A stretch of DNA of 46,434 nucleotides, taken from positions 1 through 46,434 of the forward strand of contig NZ_SLZK01000016.1 in NCBI RefSeq assembly GCF_004341105.1. The letters are read 5' to 3'. Every line of letters starts with the position of its first letter. Position 1 is the stretch's first letter. Below the pieces are notes generated by a model, which was given only the letters and a program-made list of their open reading frames with translations, did not search any database and was not told the DNA's origin. Of this stretch, positions 44,701 to 46,434 are shown one piece after another. Origin of the DNA: Rhizobium sp. BK418. Its GTDB lineage: Bacteria; Pseudomonadota; Alphaproteobacteria; Rhizobiales; Rhizobiaceae. The translations under genes and the position numbers were made by a program.

Positions 44701-46434
44701 AAGTTCCAGACCTCTGTCGCAGGAACCGTCACCGGCCTTCGTTTTTACAAGGGTAGCCAGGATACGGGTACGCATACAGGGACGCTCTGGTCGAGCACGG
44801 GTACGCAGCTCGCCACTCTCACCTTCACCAACGAGACCGCCAGCGGCTGGCAGACCGCGACTTTCTCCAGTCCAGTGACATTGACGCCGGGGCAGACCTA
44901 CACGGCATCTTATCACACCAATGCCGGTCATTATTCCTCGACCGCAAACTACTTCGCCTCCAATGTGACCAGTGGCCCGCTGACGGCACCTGCGAGCGGC
45001 AACGGCGTATACAGATACGGCGCCAGCAGCCTGTTCCCCTCGGCCACTTTCCAGCAGACGAATTATTGGGTCGATGTGATGTTCAATCCGACATCGTCGT
45101 CGAACACGACGCCGACGGCGGTAGCCGATACGGGGGACGCGACCGAGAAGGGTGGTGTCGCCAATGGTTCGGGCGGCGTGGTTGCGAGCGGCAATGTGCT
45201 GACCAACGATACCGACCCGGATGCCGGCGACACCAAGACGGTGACGGCGGTCAATTTCGGTGCGACGGCCGGCACGCTCGGCACGGCGCTCGCCGGCACC
45301 TATGGCAGCCTCGTGCTCAATGCATCGGGTGCCTATAGCTATGCGATCAACGAGAATAATGCGACCGTCCAGGCGTTGCGCCAGTCCACTAACACGCTGA
45401 GCGATGTCTTCAGCTACACGATGCGCGACAGCGCCGGGGCCACTGCCACCGCGAGCCTGACCATCACCATCCACGGTGCCAACGACGCACCGGTGCTCGC
45501 CGTCCAGACGACGACCCAGAATGCCACCGTAGGCTCCGCCTTCTCCTTCGCAGTGCCGACGACGACCTTCACCGATGTCGACAGCGGCGACACGCTGACC
45601 TACACGGCAACGGCCGCCGATGGCACGGCACTTCCCGCCTGGCTCTCCTTCAACGCCACGACGCGCACCTTCTCCGGCACGCCGACGACAGCCGGGACCT
45701 ACGGCGTCAAGGTGACGGCAACCGATCTCGGCGGTCTCGCCGCCAACGAGACCTTCAGCATCGCCGTGTCGACCACGCCCGGCAACACGACGCCGACGGC
45801 GGTAGCCGATACGGGGGACGCGACCGAGAAGGGTGGTGTCGCCAATGGTTCGGGCGGCGTGGTTGCGAGCGGCAACGTGCTGACCAACGACACCGACCCG
45901 GATGCCGGCGACACCAAGACGGTGACGGCGGTCAATTTCGGTGCGACGGCGGGCACGCTCGGCACGGCGCTCGCCGGCACCTATGGCAGCCTCGTGCTCA
46001 ATGCATCGGGTGCCTATAGCTATGCGATCAACGAGAATAATGCGACCGTCCAGGCGTTGCGCCAGTCGACCAACACGCTGAGCGATGTCTTCAGCTACAC
46101 GATGCGCGACAGCGCCGGGGCCACTGCCACGGCGAGCCTGACCATCACCATCCACGGTGCCAACGATGCACCGGTGCTCGCCGTCCAGACGACGACCCAG
46201 AATGCCACCGTAGGCTCCGCCTTCTCCTTCGCAGTGCCGACGACGACCTTCACCGATGTCGACAGCGGCGACACGCTGACCTACACGGCAACGGCTGCCG
46301 ATGGCACGGCACTTCCCGCCTGGCTCTCCTTCAACGCCGCGACGCGCACCTTCTCCGGCACGCCGACGACAGCCGGGACCTACGGCGTCAAGGTGACGGC
46401 AACCGATCTCGGCGGTCTCGCCGCCAACGAGACC
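41797..46434 (+). CDS. Giant repeat protein: DMFase-beta-like, Ig-like, DUF4082-like and VCBS domains (3' truncated)
   Basis: The frame is open from the ATG at 41797 to the window end (1546 codons), with GAGAGG as ribosome site. Residues 1 to about 340 are low-complexity with no classical signal peptide. About 345-835 resembles the C-terminal region of the N,N-dimethylformamidase beta subunit family (YRLGYYGGMGARKV, DAGHDEYWSGQQRTNV, FWSGNEVYWRTRWG). About 850-945 is Ig-like. About 950-1100 is DUF4082-like (VKFQTSVAGTVTGLRFYKGS). From 1103 on, VCBS plus cadherin/Ig-like units repeat. Such proteins are usually exported by type I secretion with a C-terminal signal, here outside the window, and act as surface or biofilm proteins. 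No enzyme activity should be assumed. Confidence 0.82.
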   Translation, partial: MYRNAYRWASRPILMDSWVPRWLAVGGEARSRKTADKQEDSAQVATPVQTADAKKHGTPVDSSHNNSALNGHDLEQRVEVIGDTDDRDNINHVALPDAFAVAHGARSGGSATPLPGVHGPVFAPFEHGASGTAFGAVSSLYRAYAGMNLIGDDPLAPYLQPSLTSSAEGLATGAGERTASGNVVILESSPSAQAIEQAAGARSLASGMPYGICGCGYYTSPIRLLDWAHGSALMQQDGQLPGTRLTDGPDHVTTFKAAFGASVSDPLLGRDLSPLVGWRGTAGWTNPTGNGSLPGGGETGKATGTGMGIGTLSGSVTTMRSSQPSLRTQSLTATATAAATAVNPIVLENQKQGNPESEWGIDGAGSSNIEGFATDISVDNGNTINFKINTNSTNYRIDIYRLGYYGGMGARKVDTLQHTGLQVQPNPLRNATTGTVDAGNWAVSASWTVPADAVSGVYIAKLVRQDGTFGENQIPFIVRDDASHSDIVFQTADETWQAYNGWGGANLYGGNGPATGQGAGRAYAVSYNRPIATRGGVGTYAGPQDYLFGAEYAGIYWLEQNGYDVSYMSGIDVDRYGSLLLNHKTYVDAGHDEYWSGQQRTNVEAARDAGVNLMFWSGNEVYWRTRWGNAYSADGTPYRTLITYKETWAGSDIDPSDQWTGTFRDPRFSPPAIGGGNPENSLTGQLFKVDDVGSNLGAITVGYDDANLRFWRNTSVANLQPGQTATLTKNYLGYEWDEAPDNGFDPAGLVKLSSTTLPVSTYLLDYGNTTGNANATHNLTLYRAPSGALVFGAGTVYWTWGLSDNHDNQATPSDPRVQQAMVNLLADMGIQPGTLQSGLTAATGSTDHAAPTSVITSPSTAAVGSTVTITGTAVDTGGGVIASVEVSTDNGASWHPATGDENWTYSWSPQIAGTYTILSRAVDDSVNLETPSAGRTVTVSGPSYATLFGAATPAVVNTDDTSAVELGVKFQTSVAGTVTGLRFYKGSQDTGTHTGTLWSSTGTQLATLTFTNETASGWQTATFSSPVTLTPGQTYTASYHTNAGHYSSTANYFASNVTSGPLTAPASGNGVYRYGASSLFPSATFQQTNYWVDVMFNPTSSSNTTPTAVADTGDATEKGGVANGSGGVVASGNVLTNDTDPDAGDTKTVTAVNFGATAGTLGTALAGTYGSLVLNASGAYSYAINENNATVQALRQSTNTLSDVFSYTMRDSAGATATASLTITIHGANDAPVLAVQTTTQNATVGSAFSFAVPTTTFTDVDSGDTLTYTATAADGTALPAWLSFNATTRTFSGTPTTAGTYGVKVTATDLGGLAANETFSIAVSTTPGNTTPTAVADTGDATEKGGVANGSGGVVASGNVLTNDTDPDAGDTKTVTAVNFGATAGTLGTALAGTYGSLVLNASGAYSYAINENNATVQALRQSTNTLSDVFSYTMRDSAGATATASLTITIHGANDAPVLAVQTTTQNATVGSAFSFAVPTTTFTDVDSGDTLTYTATAADGTALPAWLSFNAATRTFSGTPTTAGTYGVKVTATDLGGLAANET
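45103..45783 (+). repeat. 681-base tandem repeat unit, copy 1
   Basis: Encodes 227 residues: a VCBS repeat (GDATEKGGVANGSGG to ITIHGANDAPVL) followed by a putative Ig/cadherin-like domain (AVPTTTFTDVDSGDTLTYTA to FSIAVSTT). The next unit begins at 45784 with the same sequence. Confidence 0.9.
45784..46434 (+). repeat. 681-base tandem repeat unit, copy 2 (cut by window end)
   Basis: 651 of the expected 681 bases are visible. By hand comparison about nine bases differ from copy 1, all but one silent (one Thr to Ala). More copies probably follow outside the window. Confidence 0.9.

Overview
The window looks like part of an alphaproteobacterial genome of the Rhizobium/Agrobacterium type. This rests on the high GC content, the CcmF/CcmH (CycK/CycL) style of cytochrome c maturation, the density of sugar ABC transporters paired with ROK and LacI regulators, and an adenylate cyclase fused to TPR repeats. 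The mix of catabolic cassettes suggests an accessory replicon or a flexible part of the chromosome; this is inference. No rRNA, tRNA, CRISPR array or intact insertion sequence was found. Layout, 1-6.5 kb: the end of ccmF and then ccmH on +, a CBS-BON protein on +, and a converging ccmC-ccmD-ccmG operon on -. A lipid/drug-type ABC exporter diverges from ccmC. Two perfect TTGA-N6-TCAA (FNR/FixK-type) boxes lie before the CBS-BON gene and between ccmC and the exporter, so this block looks tuned to low oxygen. A small hypothetical gene follows. Layout, 6.5-18.7 kb: a mannoside-type utilisation region. A six-gene minus-strand operon (binding protein, two permeases, ROK regulator, sugar isomerase/epimerase, ATPase) faces a Gfo/Idh/MocA dehydrogenase. 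A second ROK regulator then diverges from a GH38 alpha-mannosidase. The binding-protein and mannosidase promoters share an almost identical -35/spacer/-10 element, which probably marks a common operator. Layout, 18.7-24.2 kb: a stand-alone transketolase, then a CDC48/VAT-like double AAA+ ATPase. A 685-base gap follows that carries at least seven copies of the decamer GGACGGGGTT in both orientations. Layout, 24.2-29.1 kb: an AfuABC-like transporter (Tat-type binding protein, two permeases, ATPase) converging on an inositol-monophosphatase-family phosphatase. This suggests uptake and dephosphorylation of a phosphorylated small molecule. Layout, 29.2-37.3 kb: a LacI regulator diverging from a binding protein-permease-permease-GH116 glycosidase-ATPase operon, with two identical CGAAACGTTTCG operators between them. 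The glycosidase lacks a signal peptide, so an intact glycoside is probably imported and cut in the cytoplasm. Layout, 37.3-46.4 kb: poxB (pyruvate:quinone oxidoreductase), an adenylate cyclase-TolB-like-TPR protein, and the first 1546 codons of a giant repeat protein. That protein has a dimethylformamidase-beta-like domain, an Ig-like domain, a DUF4082-like domain and near-identical 227-residue VCBS/Ig repeats, and it runs off the window.
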